DNA of 64,000 bases, from the NCBI GenBank assembly GCA_014549065.1, contig JACDOX010000004.1, positions 1,553,195 through 1,617,194 of the forward strand, read 5' to 3'. The notes under the pieces are model-generated. The model had not been told where the DNA came from. It saw nothing but the letters and a program-made list of their open reading frames with translations, and did no database searches. Position numbers and translations under genes: made by a program. Shown here piece by piece: positions 14,001 through 27,211 of this stretch. Each line of letters opens with the position of its first letter. The stretch's first letter is position 1. Source of the stretch: Cardinalis cardinalis. Its lineage: Eukaryota > Chordata > Aves > Passeriformes > Cardinalidae.

Positions 14001-14423
14001 TCACAGAATCACATAATCACAAAATGGCAATGGCTGTGGTTGGAAGGGACCTTTAGAGGCCATCTGGACCAACCCCTTGCACAAGAAGGATCACCTGGAG
14101 TTTGTTTTCCAGGATCTTGTCCAGGTGCCTTTTGGACAACTCCAAGGACTGAGATTCCACAACCCTCCTGAGCAACCTATTCTAGTGTTCATTCACCTTC
14201 ACAATAAAAAAAAAAAGTGTCTCCTGATGTTCAGAGAGAAGCTCCATTATTCAATTTTTGCCCTTTTCCTCTTTTCCTGTCACAGGATACTACTGAAAAG
14301 ATCCTGGCTCTGTCCTCTTTGCACACTCCTTTCAGACCTTTATACACTGATGNTATCCCCCAAGGTCTTTCTCTTCTCCCAATACTCTCAGCTGTTCCTC
14401 ATATGAGAAACGTTCTTATGAGG
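14001..14423 (-). mobile_element. CR1 LINE, 3'-terminal fragment
   Basis: CR1 is the main non-LTR retrotransposon of birds. Full copies encode ORF1 and an ORF2 endonuclease/reverse transcriptase, and most copies are 5'-truncated. Here the element reads on the minus strand, with its 3' end on the left: the terminal repeats (tcacagaatcacataatcac) are followed by the CR1 3' UTR signature ggttggaagggacc at about 14038-14051. The match continues through the region complementary to the ORF2 tail (cctggctctgtcctctttgc and ctcagctgttcctcatatgag) to about 14420. The copy is moderately diverged and cannot be autonomous. Overlapping open frames on the + strand are antisense shadows. Confidence 0.9.
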
Positions 14424-17206
14424 CCGCCCGCTTTTAAAACAAAAAGTAGGTCACAGGAGTACAGGAAACCCAGCTATGCTATCTTTTAAGATTGCAAGAG
14501 GTTGAGTTGTTAACCTAAGTTTTATTCAACTGCCATCTATTCATTCTATTGCACCNAGTGGAGATATTCAAGCTACTAGTAAATGTAGGTCCTTTCAGAA
14601 TTATTTTTTTGTACTGATTTTTTTTCCTATCTTTAGCTAAATGTTTGCCCTGAGCCTTTTGAACCTTCTTTCTAGCAGTTTCCAGATGACTTTGCTGTTT
14701 ACTATGTTTCTGCAGATTTTCTTTCAGTGAATACTACATAATGTAACCATAATGTTAAATTGAGTCTCTGAGACTTCTCATCACTACTTTTATCATATTT
14801 CTCTACTGGTGTTATTTAGTTGGGTCTGAAAATGAAAAAAGCCAAATCTACAATGATCAATGCAGAATAAATAAGAAATAGTGATCTATCAAATACTTTT
14901 TTGAGGGGAAGAATCACTTGTATAAAATATAATTAAAATATAATGGACTCCAGATGCTACAGAGTCATAATGTGCTTGCTTTCAAAGCAGAAGACAATCA
15001 GACTGAGGAAGAATTCTTTTGAAACGTCTTTATTTCTCCTTTGTAAAAGGAGAAAATTACTTTGGTAGATATAAACAGCTTTTTGAAGGATGTTAGTCAT
15101 GGTTGCTTATTCTACTNCTATTGACTCAGTGTATCCAGAGTGGTCTGTGCATCAAATCCATTGTGTATCAGAACTAATCAAATATCTGATAATATGTAAA
15201 TGAGTTGATGATTGATTATGATTTTTGATAAGCTAATGTCCATTTAATGGGCTAAATTCACATTTTTCAATACTAAGCCTGGATATTTAAGACAAGGTGT
15301 ATTAAGACACAGGTGTTCCCTCAAATTCTTCAAAAGTAGACTTTTAGATTTGTATTTGTGTTTAGGTTTAGATATATTGCTTCTTCTCCAGAGTCATAAA
15401 TAATGACCATTGTCAAATCATATAAATTTTTGCTATAGGTCCCATTAGGTATTTTATATGGTAGTCAGATGTTCTGAGACAGCACTATGTTCATAATTTA
15501 GTAGATTCCCCTGTATATACATACCAAAAACATACAACTATTTTGTATTTGTTTTTTATTTTTTTTCTCTGTGGCCATGATCCAGCAGAGAAAGATGAAG
15601 AAATGTATGCGCACCAAAGCAGTGGAACTCTGTAGAATTTTAGTAACACTACCTACATGGAACAAGCTTAATTAAGTTGAATAAAGTGTGAAGTAAAAAT
15701 TATTCTTATAATACTTTATTCTACTTTCATTCTGCCTTACAGATATGATCAGGGTGACTCAGTGATTACAAAGATATTTGTTATATTGCCATTTCTTTTT
15801 GGCTCTTTTTGATTCTATTTTTCAGCCCAAGGGAGACTTTTTACATGTCTGTCAAATGTGTGGCAGAATTTGATGCTCACTCATTAGTCTGAACAGAGAG
15901 TTTTTGAGAGAGGACCAGCAAACAAAATACCACAAATCCTACCCTGTATGCTTTCTGAGCTCCAGCTGAACCTACAGTCACTAGCACATTTCTACCCCCC
16001 AATCTCTTTGACTAGCTCTCCAAGGATATCATTAAAAGTACTGGATATTGTGTATAGAAAAGTGAAAAAACACATGTAGTCTGCAGTAGGCTGTATGCCT
16101 TATTTATATAATAAACCAAGTTCCATTACGTGATATGACATGGGCCTGAGAAAACATCTGCAGTCACACAAATAATNAAAGTAGTTTAGAAAGACAGTGT
16201 TTTAAGAGTAGATGGAAAGTAAATGACAACACTTCCTAACAGTTATCTGTACAAAGTAGGCTATTAAAAGTTTTCAGAAGGCTCTTTGACTTTTTTAATT
16301 AAGAAATATCCTGTAGAAGGTAATGACTAAGTAACAGCTCCAGTCAAAAGAAAGGATGGCTGATGGCAAAGCAACAGGTATTCACACCACAGAGGAACTT
16401 GTCAGCATGTACATGACAAAAGTGTGTTGGTGAAGAGTAGTTTTGGTCCTTTAGGTACTACAGCATTAATTCAGAATTACAGGAATCCAAAGTTACAGAA
16501 GTCTGTTCCCCTTCATTAGATTTAATTGTTAAAGGCATCCTGGTTAAACAGGCTGGCCCTGTTGAAATCAGTGGCTCTACTCCCTGATTCTTTGTCCACT
16601 AGGATATTTTCTATCATAAATACAAAACCCCTCTTTTTGAATTAAGAATTTAAAAAAAAATAATTTGTGCTTACCTTTGTAGAGCTATATCACAATCAGC
16701 TTTTGGATAAAACAGATAATGCATCATGAAAAAATTAAAATCAGGTCAGTCATTGCATAAAAATGCATACCAATGTAACTTGGAATGGGAAGAGTTAAAT
16801 AGTGACATAAATATCTGTNTCATTTTCTAAAAGTTGCCATTAGTGTTTTCCTTTGAAGAAAAAACCAATAGCAGTAAGGTTAATGACCTTGTTAGATAAA
16901 AATTTAATTTGTAATAGTACTTGATGAATATGTTGATTTTCATGCCAAGCATGTCAAATAGAGTGAGATTAATCCAGTATTACTTTAGGCTTCTAGAACG
17001 TAAATCTCTTAACCTAAATTAGTTGTTTAGGCTGTCTCTGAAATCAACACTGAAAAATTTCAGGGACAATTCACCTTTTGCTATGATAAATATATTAAAG
17101 GCAGATAGGTAGTATTCTCTGGAGGAGCCTGTCTGTCTAGGTTATACCAAATTCCGAAAGACAAACTGACTACAATTACGACTATTCAATTAAATTCATC
17201 TGAAAT
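14424..17206. other. Unique AT-rich DNA, no gene seen
   Basis: No gene or recognisable mobile element. At 16548-16590 a short stretch (ctgttgaaatcagtggctct) resembles a motif I associate with old amniote repeats, with a possible second example near 23477. Both are too short to classify. Confidence 0.5.
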
Positions 17207-18223
17207 TGTACTGAGTTTGAGTGGCAAGGTTTTAGGAGCAAGGGGCATCTTTAAGAAACTGCTGGAAGTTTCCCCTATGTCCCACAGAGCCAAGACCTGC
17301 TGCTGGCCAAGGTCGGGCTCCAGAAGTAAGGAGGGAAATACCTGTGCAACAGCAATTGCAGCCAGAGAAAAGAAGAGTGAGAATATATGAGAGAAAGAGT
17401 TCTGCAGACACCAAGGTTAGTGAAGCAGGAGAGAGAGGAGGTGATCCAGGTGCTGGAGTAGAAATTCCCCTCCAACCCATGGTGCGGACCATGGTGAGGC
17501 AGGATGTCCTCTTACAGCCCATGGAGGACCCCCAAAGCNGGTGTATGCCTGAAGAAGTCTTTGATCTGATCTGAAGTCTNTGCTGGAGCAGGCTTCTGGC
17601 AGGACCTGTGGACCAGTGGGAAGAGGAGCCCAAGCTGGAGCAGATTTGCTGACAGGACTTGTGACTCAGCAAGGGACCCACAGNGGAGCAGCCTGTTCCT
17701 GCAGNTCTGCACCCCATGGAGTAATTAAAGAAAAANTGCAGCCTGTAGGAGGGGCTTATATTGGAGAAGTTCATAAGGGGCTTCTGTGTGAGGGGCCTGA
17801 TGCTGGAGCAGGGCAAGAGTNTGAGGAGTCCCCTGCCTCAGGAAGAAAGAATGGCAGAGGCAATGCATGATGAACTGACCACAATCCCCATTTCCTATAT
17901 CTCTGCACTGCTGATGGGGAAGATGGAGAGAATTTGGGAGTGAAGTTAAACCCAGANAGAAGGCAGGAGTGAAGGAAAGGTGTTTTTAAGNTTTGGTTTT
18001 ATTTGTCATTATTTAACTCTAATTTGACTAACAATAAATGNAGCTATTTTACCGCAAGTTGAGACTGTTTTGTCCATAATGGTAACAGATGAATGGTATT
18101 TCCCTGCCATTATCTTGATCCATGAGCCTTTTGTTATATTCCTCTCCCATGTCTAGCCGAGGAGTAGAGAGATGGAGCAGCTTGGGAGGACACCTGATGT
18201 CCAGCCAAGGTCAATCCACTGCA
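17207..18223 (+). mobile_element. Solo LTR of an avian endogenous retrovirus (about 1 kb)
   Basis: The unit begins TGTA (17207) and ends TGCA (18221-18223), the TG...CA ends of an LTR. Its internal order matches an LTR I recognise from many bird genomes: a GC-richer block of repeated 'gctggagcag' and 'cccatgga' phrases (about 17440-17830), the phrase gatgaactgaccacaatccc near 17869, and a polyadenylation signal AATAAA at 18033-18038. A GT-rich stretch and a U5-like end follow. Orientation + is inferred from the position of AATAAA. No internal retroviral genes flank it, so it is a solo LTR. No clear target-site duplication remains (gaaat left, ataac right). The long open frames on both strands lie in the LTR and are not genes. 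The exact family (ERVL or ERVK) is not certain. Confidence 0.8.
18033..18038 (+). promoter_or_regulatory. LTR polyadenylation signal AATAAA
   Basis: A canonical AATAAA about 190 bases before the 3' end of the 17207-18223 LTR, followed by T/G-rich sequence (gactgttttgtcc). It is consistent with the R/U5 boundary and is the main reason for assigning the + orientation. Confidence 0.55.
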
Positions 18224-18650
18224 ATAACTAATTTCTCATCCTTCATAGATTCTCCTAAAATATAGATATTTTCCATACTGTTACGTGGGCCTGTCAGGTG
18301 TGCATATACATTTGATATTGAGNGTGAAATGTGCCTGTAGGTTGGAACATTTGATTTCATAGATCACTGTTACCAGAGTGAGCTTTTTGTGACAAGCTAT
18401 TAATCTCTGAAAGACTTTCTCCAAATGCAGAGAGATACTTTCAGTGACAATTGTTACTCTTGGTTCAAAATCTTGCTCAGACAGAAAATAAGATGTTGTC
18501 AGACATTTAACAGATTTTGACTCTTTCCATAAGCAAAGTTACAGTAAATGTCCTGTNTGACACAAAGGCTGGACTACTGAAATTAAAAGCATTGATATTT
18601 ATTCATCTCATGCTCAATATGAGATTGTAGAAGAAAATAAACAGGGACAC

Positions 18651-18990
18651 CTCATAACAGCCTTATAATACTTAGAGGTGGTTTATAAGAAAGATGGGGA
18701 CTGACTTTTTCCTTGAGCCTNTAGTGATAGGACAAGGGGTTAATAGCTTTAAACTAAAGGAGGGTAGATTCAGAATAGATATAAAGAATATTTTTTTTAT
18801 GATGAGGATGGTGAGACACTGAAAANGGTTACCCAAGGAGTTGGTAGACATCTCATCCCTGGGAATAGTCAAGGTCAAGTAGGATGGGGCTCTGTTTGGT
18901 CTACTTGAAAATGTGCTTACTTTAGGGATTTTGGACTACATGTTCTTCAAAAGTCCCTTTCAAATTCCAAAGGATTCTCTGATTCTGAGA
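18651..18990 (+). mobile_element. CR1 LINE, 3' end fragment
   Basis: Plus-strand CR1 covering the ORF2 C-terminal tail and the 3' UTR. Diagnostic phrases are gtgataggacaaggggttaa, tagattcagaatagatat, ggtgagacactgaaa and catccctgggaatagtcaag. The end is marked by agtccctttcaaattcc and the terminal repeat gattctctgattctgaga. The protein frame is broken by stops and indels. The 3' UTR is shorter than usual between about 18893 and 18945, which suggests an internal deletion or heavy divergence. The upstream part of the element is missing, as expected for 5' truncation during target-primed reverse transcription. Confidence 0.88.
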
Positions 18991-21900
18991 GTCATTCCCC
19001 TTTTAATACTAAACACAAACTTCAAATATGAGAAATTCTAGGAAGAGAAGGCTCATATTTTTGTGGCAACTAGATATTACTATTGAAAGCTCAATCTCAC
19101 CAAGGTCGATCAGGATAAATAGTAAGAGTTGAATCTGTATTTCACCTGCTAGTGATTAAGAATTTAAGTCGGCTGTTACTGATATGAAGACAGAAGTACC
19201 CCTCCAGAAGATGATTCATTCTGCCTGTGCTGGACTGCTGGACTTTTAGCTCACTCCTAAATCTCTATGCATTGCCTGAAATGGATACCATTATCCACTG
19301 AGCAGAACATAATTGTGATAGGATGGGCAACAAAAGAAACAGTTTATTACCATGTGGAATTTTATCAATATTTTCTCATAACTTCAAAGAGAGAAACTTT
19401 GCAACAGAACAGCCATTAATTTTTTCTGTTTTCTTCACTGATATTTGGAATGTTTTAAGTTGAAAAATAAATATCCCAGAAGAGTCATCTTTAAAATATG
19501 CTTACTTAAAATACAGTATTTGGCCTATCTTGTCAAATCCTGAGAGAAACTTTGCCTAGGAAAAAACAGCCATTTACTTCTTTCATTTCTAAAGGAAAAT
19601 ACAAGAAATATTTAATACTATACAAGGAATATAATACAATTGAATATAACAAAAGACATGTTGAATAAAATATAATACTACTTTGAACTAGAATGTTTTC
19701 AAAGGGGTACACTTCTCCAGAGGTGTTCTATATGTTTACTGGCCCTGCTTTAGAAGGTTAATTTTGTCCAAGTGTATGCGTTTCTTTCTATGTCCTCATC
19801 TACAAAGAATGGAAACATTCTTTCAAGATCAGGATTATTTGGTATATGGTGAAAAGATTTTACTCTTTCTCCACAGCAAAAGTAACTTGTAAACATTTAA
19901 AATTTTTTGCATGGACTTTGTGTAGAGGAGCCAAGAAGATTTACTTTANCATGTCTAGGATTGCTAATAAGTTTAAGCTTTTAGATAGAATGGTTGATAG
20001 ATAGAATGGTTGAAGTCTCAGTCATTCAAAATGATGAAAACAAATATGAACTTACACTGAGGCAAGCACATAAAGACAGAGAGGACATATTTTATTTTAA
20101 ACCAACCACATTTTCATATAGCCCAGCTATGTAGCAAACTAATTACTTAAAATCTAGCCATAGATCTGAGGTGCTTACAGTCAGAAGCTCTCACTGGATT
20201 NACATTGGAAATGAGACATGAGGTTTTATCCATATTTTAGAAGTATGCTACAGTAAGTTAAACACAACCCTTTCCAACCTTTGAGGCAATCTCATGTATC
20301 CCACAGAAAAGCCTCTAGGTCCTTTTCAGGAGGATGTGAATCTCATATCAACCCTATGCTATATCTGCCAGGTTAGTGATGATGTTGCATATCNAAGGAT
20401 ATCTCAGATGGCACCAGATGTATGTACTTTTAGGCATATTCATAAATTAAGATTTATATTCTAGTTGTCAGGTGTTTAAACTAGGTGCTGAATAGTTCAT
20501 CGAATTCAAGATACCCAAAAGACAACCCCAGTGGTTGGTCACCAGCTGTTTACTGCAGAGGCAATAGACTGTAACCTAAGAACAGGCAAACAGCACCCTT
20601 ATATATAACAGCATACATATTTGTANGTCTTAAACGTGAACTTTATCTTGACTTTATAGATGCAACTTTACTATCTGGGGAAGAAACATTGAACACTGTA
20701 AGGTACAGTGGCAGAGAACNTGAGATTTCACCATGCATAAGGCTAACTAGGAAAGCATAATGATTCTCTACTGTTCTAATGGAACCCCTGCTTAGAGAAG
20801 TTTTAGTGCTAAGAGTATTTTTGCTTAGAACATTCAAAACTTTGGTCTTATTGTCAAGTATTCATAAAAATTATCAAAACAGGAAATTTTATATAATCTG
20901 ATAAATTTGTCAAATGCTCTCAATTCAAAAGATTGTTTCCACTGAACTGTTAAAANAATCTATTGTAGTATTTTCAATATCAATATGTACCTATTGTTAT
21001 GGTGTTTGAAAAATCAATATATTTGCTGATATGTGTTTAAAGGCTTACAGGTTAAACAATAATTTAGAGATTTTTGTAAGTATATAACATACACTATACT
21101 GAATAATGGCTCTCTTTGGAATTATCCACTTTCTGAGTAAAACAGAATGCGCCNAATTGATATTTTCAGGAAGAAGTCTAAGTCTGAAGTTTTGCCTAAA
21201 ATTTCAGGAGAAAGAAAATACAGATTTTCAGGCCATTGTACAGAATTATTCTCCAATCNCATGGATTATTACTAGACATGTATTTTTAGAATATTCAAAT
21301 TAATTGCATTCCGANGTATAGGGAATCTTGAACTGGACCTGAAATTAAACCATGGAATCAGAATAATCATATATAATACTGCTAGCCTAGCTTAATCAGA
21401 GTCTTTACCAAAAAATTGCCCTCATTGAAACAAACAGTTATGAGGCTGCCCCTTTTGTGGTTTTCTCTGGAAAAGAGGAGATCAGGAGGTGCAACCTGAA
21501 AAATGTAGTTAACATTGATCATGAATTTATGTGGACAGGTTTAAATTTAGATGGAATTGCTTAAATTACTAAAAATATTGGGGTTTGCCCAGAGACAGAG
21601 AGCCACATGGCACATTCTTTGCAGCTACTGCAAATACTTTTATTTCATTCCTGTAAATATTAGTTGTTTCATCAATGGAAGAATGAAAAAAAAAAACTAA
21701 ACCAACCCAAACATAATTGAACTACAGAGTAAAATTGGAGCCAGCATAACTGGAGTAAAATTTTGCAGGCTAATATTAGCACTATAAAGGACATAATTAA
21801 CTGAACTGCATGATTAAAACTCAACTGAAATGCTGCTTGATTTTAAAATTTAAGAAAGAGATATACTTATTTACATAATTTTTTACATCAAGATGGCCAT

Positions 21901-24900
21901 GTATTAGTACTAATGTTCCCTTGCTACTTTTATAACAGTAATTGCAACAATATACCAACATTAAAACTGCAAGAAAATAAATTGTAAACATTAAATGATA
22001 AGCTATAATTCTACAGGGCATTCATTATTATGTAATTGAATGACAANACTTAATGGCTAACATTTTTGGCAACCTAAAGTACTATATTAATTTATAGTTT
22101 AAGATAAGGTTTGCAAACCATGCTATTTTAAGGGGAAGGTTTCTCTTTAATAAGACGCTAAGTTCTGTAATATGACACTAACTTGAAAAAGATAATTTAA
22201 AGTTGGCATTTTAATTTAAATACCAAATTACATCCAATTAGAAAGATTTATTTAATCATTGTTGTTTTTTTTTAAATTCTGCTTAAAATCATATTGAAAA
22301 ATGAGATTATTCTTTATTTGCCATGGAAAAAAACTTGTGACAGTGAGTTAAGAGCACTTTATATTTTTATGCTTGCAATCAGGGGCATTTATTCTGGTTT
22401 CATACTGGATTTCCATTAGGTGTGATTTTATTAATTCTTAACCTTCAGTAGCATCAGACTGAATGAGAGCAATACAGATGTAGAAACATGGCAGTTGTCT
22501 AAATCAGAGTGGGACATACTTAATTCCAAAACTTCTCAAAAGTTTTCAAAATTTAAAAGGGATGAATGTAATTAAATAGTAAACAAATGTAAAAGAAATA
22601 GGGATTTTAAGCAGATCTTACAGATAGTAAATAAATAAATAAATATTAACAGCTTATTTAACAACATAATACATTCATTATTATATATATTTATAGATAC
22701 AGTAATAGATATTATATATGTAATATTTAAAACAATGCAAGATAAAAATTTTGAGTTATGGTGATCCTTCTGTTATTCTACATCTTAGAAGATAATAATT
22801 ATAAAAAGATAATAAGTCATTGTGATTAAACAAACACAATGAAAGATTTCACACAAGCACTGAATCAAAAGTTTCAGAACAATCATTCACTTGAAAAAGG
22901 TAAAAAATTTTGCTTTCTCAAAATGTATTGAATTTTGCTTTCTTATTAAACTGTCTGATTGTCACAATATTGAACTTCACTTTCTGATGAGAAGTGTGAA
23001 CTTTAAGGCTCCCTGACCCTGTGTTGGCAGATTTCTGCATGATGGCTCATTTGATGTGAACCAGATAGTCTCATCCTCAGAAATCAGTGATGGAGAGCTT
23101 ATTCTCTAAGGTCCACCCCATGCCTTACACTGGCTTCATTGTCAGTGGCAGAGGAAATGCTGCTTGATGCTGAACTGACACAAAAGACAATTTCTGGATC
23201 AGTTGCACTGTGATGGGTCTTTAACAAATCAGAAGTAAAAGTTTAGGTTTTGTGGTGATTGGTTTTAATCCTTAGGAAAAACAATAAAAAACCCCATTTA
23301 TTAGAAAAATAAATCTTCTTGTGAAAACTGTCCTTTCAAAAAAACCACTTACACCATACGCTCTGTACTCTTGACACAGACNCAGTTTATAGTGCCTCCT
23401 TAACAGGCTTCTGAAGCAGCAGTTTGCCTATTTTCTCTCCATTACTTAGGTTGTGAGAAGGATTCAAGCACACTGACTTTAATGGGACTTCATTCATTTT
23501 ATTGGCTATGCTCCAGCCTGTCAAGCCCAGGAATGTTCTGTGGCTGCTCTTATTTTGCATTTAAGAGAGTAGGTAGTTAATGCAGTTTCTTTCTACACCC
23601 AACTTTTTTTTCTCTTTAAATATCAGAGAGGCTTTGAAGGAAATTAGGAAGAGAAATCACAGGAAATGCTCTAGCATAATATTGCTACCTTAATGTAGAA
23701 GTTTATATAGCATTTGACAGGATTTACCTCTTATTAAGTTTTNCAGCTGAGCAGGTATGTATTTCCCACACTGAGCTGAGATTTTGGTGTCAGGTGCTAT
23801 GAATTTGTACGAAGAGTGCAATAAAAGTAACATAGATTTCTGTTTACATGTGTTGCTATACAATATTTAAAGTGTAAAGAATTTGAAAGGTTGTTAATGG
23901 ATGGAAATGTTTATGCTAGAGGAGATGGAGAAATGGAATAAAGAGTAGGAGGCATATGGTAACTCAGATGAGAAACATTTNATGCTGGGAGACATTCCTC
24001 TTCTATGATGTGTTAAATAATCTGGTGTGGGTGTTTTTCTTTGTTTATATTATGTCCTAAGAGTGAAACCNTTCCTGGGAGTAAATGAGGATTTTAATGA
24101 ATTTTAGACAGTTTTGCCTGAGAGAAATATGTATCTGGCTATAAAATATGCAAAGATAGCCTCTAATGATGCTGGTTTCATTCTTAATGTTCTGTGTNTT
24201 TATTGTATTAATATTTTAAACAACTCAGTCAAGATGGGGATTTTCTGCATACATGTGTATAGCTGTGTATTTTTCACTGAATTGCAGTTTCTCTAGGATG
24301 ACCTCAAATGATGAAAAAAAGCCTTTAAAGCAGATTATAAAATGAGTTTTTCTGTCTAAACTTGTGCATGGGAGTTTGAGGGAAAATACTGTGGAATAAG
24401 AAGAGTACAATTTAAATCTTGCTCAAATGAAAGAAGCTGAGTGTTGTGACATGTGACATACAAAACCCCCAACCTCAGAGCCTGTCTCCAAAACCAGAAT
24501 TTGCAAAGCTAATTTCAGTTTGCAGCAAGGTGAGATTGACAGCTGCCAGTATACTAAGTGCTGGGATGCCCAAACCAATCCATAAGGAAAAGTGAAAGAG
24601 CAGAGCATATCTGAAATGCTGTCTCCTGCAGGGACTGCACTCAAAGCTGGAAGCCACAGTTCTGTTTTTTGCACATTTGCCTGATGGAAGCATTTGCCCA
24701 GTAAGTGGTATTCTGCTTCCTGGGATGCTGATGGAGTTTTTATTTGCTACTTGTTGGATGAAGGAACAAAAACAAACCAGGAATAATTCTGAGAGCAGCC
24801 ACTCAAGACAGCATCTTTCTCATCGAACAAGACAAACTGCTAGCATCTGCTCTCCTNTGGCCTGTGTGGCTTCTGTACTTCCTGCTCAGAGTGCCACAGT

Positions 24901-27159
24901 TANCCACAAAAACAATAAAATGCAGTTACCTCCCATAGCTTTGTAATTAGCACAGTCTGTTATGATGGACCAGGTCCAATCCTAACCTTCCTCATCCTTT
25001 CTTGGGGATGTCCCAAAACTGATGTCCTAGAGAAGATATTCTAAGAAACAAGCTATGGGAAGTAACAATTTAAGTAAATTTTTTGTGTTCTGTGAACCTT
25101 GAGTGAACAGNTTCAGTAGAGATTTTCAACAGAAATTGGTGGAGGAATTATGGTTTTATGGACATTGTAAGAGAACAGATTTTGAGGAGACAGATACACA
25201 GAAGAGCTCAGGCACAATATAGTCTTTGTTTAGGCATTTTTAGAAGTTACTATCCAATACACAACTCTGTCTCAGACATCTGTGGATGTTCATTTTATTT
25301 CATTCCAATGTCTGTCCTTTTTTATTTTTACCCCCATCCATTCTCTGAACTTCAGCAGCTCCTCTTGTTTGAGTGAGACTCATAAGTCCAGATACTCCAG
25401 TTAACCAGAAAATAGACTTGTAACGTCATTTGCCATTGATGCAGACATGTGTAAAAATGCTATTTTTTTTTCTCAGAAATAACTGCTGGGGTTTATTTCA
25501 GGTAACTTCAAATATACTGCTCTTAAACAAGTAATCTTGACGTAAAAGTTTTTATATTGCTTTGTCATATTAAACCATGCTCTAAAAGTTTCCCATGAAA
25601 AACACCAACAGCAGTCTTTTACTTGCTTAAAGCATTCAGGGAGTCATAGCCGAAGATGCAAAATACATTTATTTCTTAATAATTTCTTCTCTTAAACTTA
25701 AAACAGTTTTAAAATAAAACGTAGTGGATAAGTGACAAGTCTAGAGATAAGATNGCCCCTAGCAACTGACTAGTGATTGATTGATGTGTTATATATTAGC
25801 TAAAAATAATGATGGTCCTCACATTTTTCCTCCTACAGCATAGTTGTTAATCTTAGCTGCATTCCAACATAGCCCTCTCTCACAGAAATATTCCAGAATG
25901 ATTTAAAAATTAGATAACAATCTTCTATTCCCATATTACTAGCAGAATGTCAACTGCCCTCTGCTGAAATACATGCTTCTGTTGTACAGACAATTTTTTT
26001 CAAGGAAAGATGATGCATATAAAATAAGGCAGAAGCAAGAAGGTATTGCATTTATTTTGTAAGAAAATCTGTGCAGTTTCAACTTATGTACACCACAGCA
26101 TGCTGAAGATTTTAAAAATATTATTTTTGTATTTATTTTCTTATTTTTTCGTGCCTTGTCTGACCNTGTCTAAATGAAAACTCCATTCCAAATTTTATTT
26201 AAATCTACAATGTTCAAGGAAGTAACTTTGTTTATCTGAATCTGTGGAGTGTTCGTATTTATTTTCCCTGTCTCTGCCTAAAGTTTGAATCCCTGGTGAG
26301 AATCTTTCTGGTGCTGCAGTGAATATGCTGTGGCTGTACAGAACAACACCAGGACACCACTGACATTTTGCTGATAAGATTTGCTTTAAAATATATTCAC
26401 AGACAACCTGTCTTGCAAGTATACATTACTGTAGAACCTTTATCAATTTCAGACACACTCAGCCTCTATCATTCGTAAACCTCACAGAAACTTTTGCCAA
26501 GAACAGTTATCCAAAAAGATAGAGAGAAAGAAGGTAAAGCATTTTATAACGTTTCAGTTCCCTTGTGGGTCATGATGGAGAATAAAAAATCCCACAGTAA
26601 TAAATTCTTGTTTTATCCATCTATGTTTATTTTTCTACAAATGTCTGTTGCAAATGTAGACCATTAACATGCTCTTCCTAGACAGGCTGTCGTATACCTA
26701 GGTGTTTTTCCTTATATTTCCATTTATTTCTTCAGAGAAACTAACTTCAAAAATGCCTTTTTAGGTTTTTCTCATTGTTTCTATTCCCTTCAGAGTTCGT
26801 AATTTTATTTTCTGGGTTATGCAAAGCACACTGATGTTAAAGTTTACCATTTTTATTTCTCAGTTCTGGAGTGTCACCTATTTTTAAAGAGGAGATATGT
26901 AACTCTGTAATATGGACAAACATACGTAAGTTTGATACTACCTGTTTGATTACATTGAAGAAATCCACAACATATAATTCAATAGTAAAACTGTCATTTG
27001 TTGCACTGAAATGAGATCTATGCAATCAAGAAGTATTTAGGTTGCTAATTAAATTGAAAGCCAGCTATTGGCAGTTAGATCCTCCTGTAGTGCGTTTCAA
27101 CCCCTGACACAGTCCCCACAATCCTACACATTTGCGTATGGCTTGAAAGTTACCAGGTG
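18991..27159. other. Unique AT-rich DNA, no gene seen
   Basis: No gene or classifiable mobile element. It contains a perfect 16-bp tandem duplication (tagatagaatggttga, 19982-19997 and 19998-20013), a 7-bp hairpin (cactgta/tacagtg, 20694-20710) and a TAAA-type microsatellite (taaataaataaataaata near 22628). It also has a phrase resembling an old amniote repeat (actgactttaatgggactt near 23477) and a weak CTCF-like site (25956-25967, minus). Open frames are short and look random. Confidence 0.55.

Positions 27160-27195
<36 letters not shown>
27160..27195. repeat. A36 homopolymer followed by (GA)n
   Basis: Thirty-six consecutive A bases, then gagagagaga, then the start of a + strand CR1 at about 27212. 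CR1 does not itself carry a poly(A) tail, so the run either marks another retroposed sequence to its left or is a simple-sequence expansion at the insertion junction. No AATAAA is visible in the 60 bases to the left. Confidence 0.9.
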
Positions 27196-27198
<3 letters not shown>

Positions 27199-27211
27199 AG
27201 AGAGAAAATAT

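Noticed and set aside
14077..14489. Overlapping plus-strand open frames of 109 and 90 codons.
   Set aside because: Most of their length is antisense to a CR1 3' end, and the short overhang is random sequence.
17232..17816. A 194-codon minus-strand open frame.
   Set aside because: It lies wholly inside a recognised LTR, has several N-containing codons and no domain. Open frames on both strands come from the LTR's GC-rich repeated phrases.
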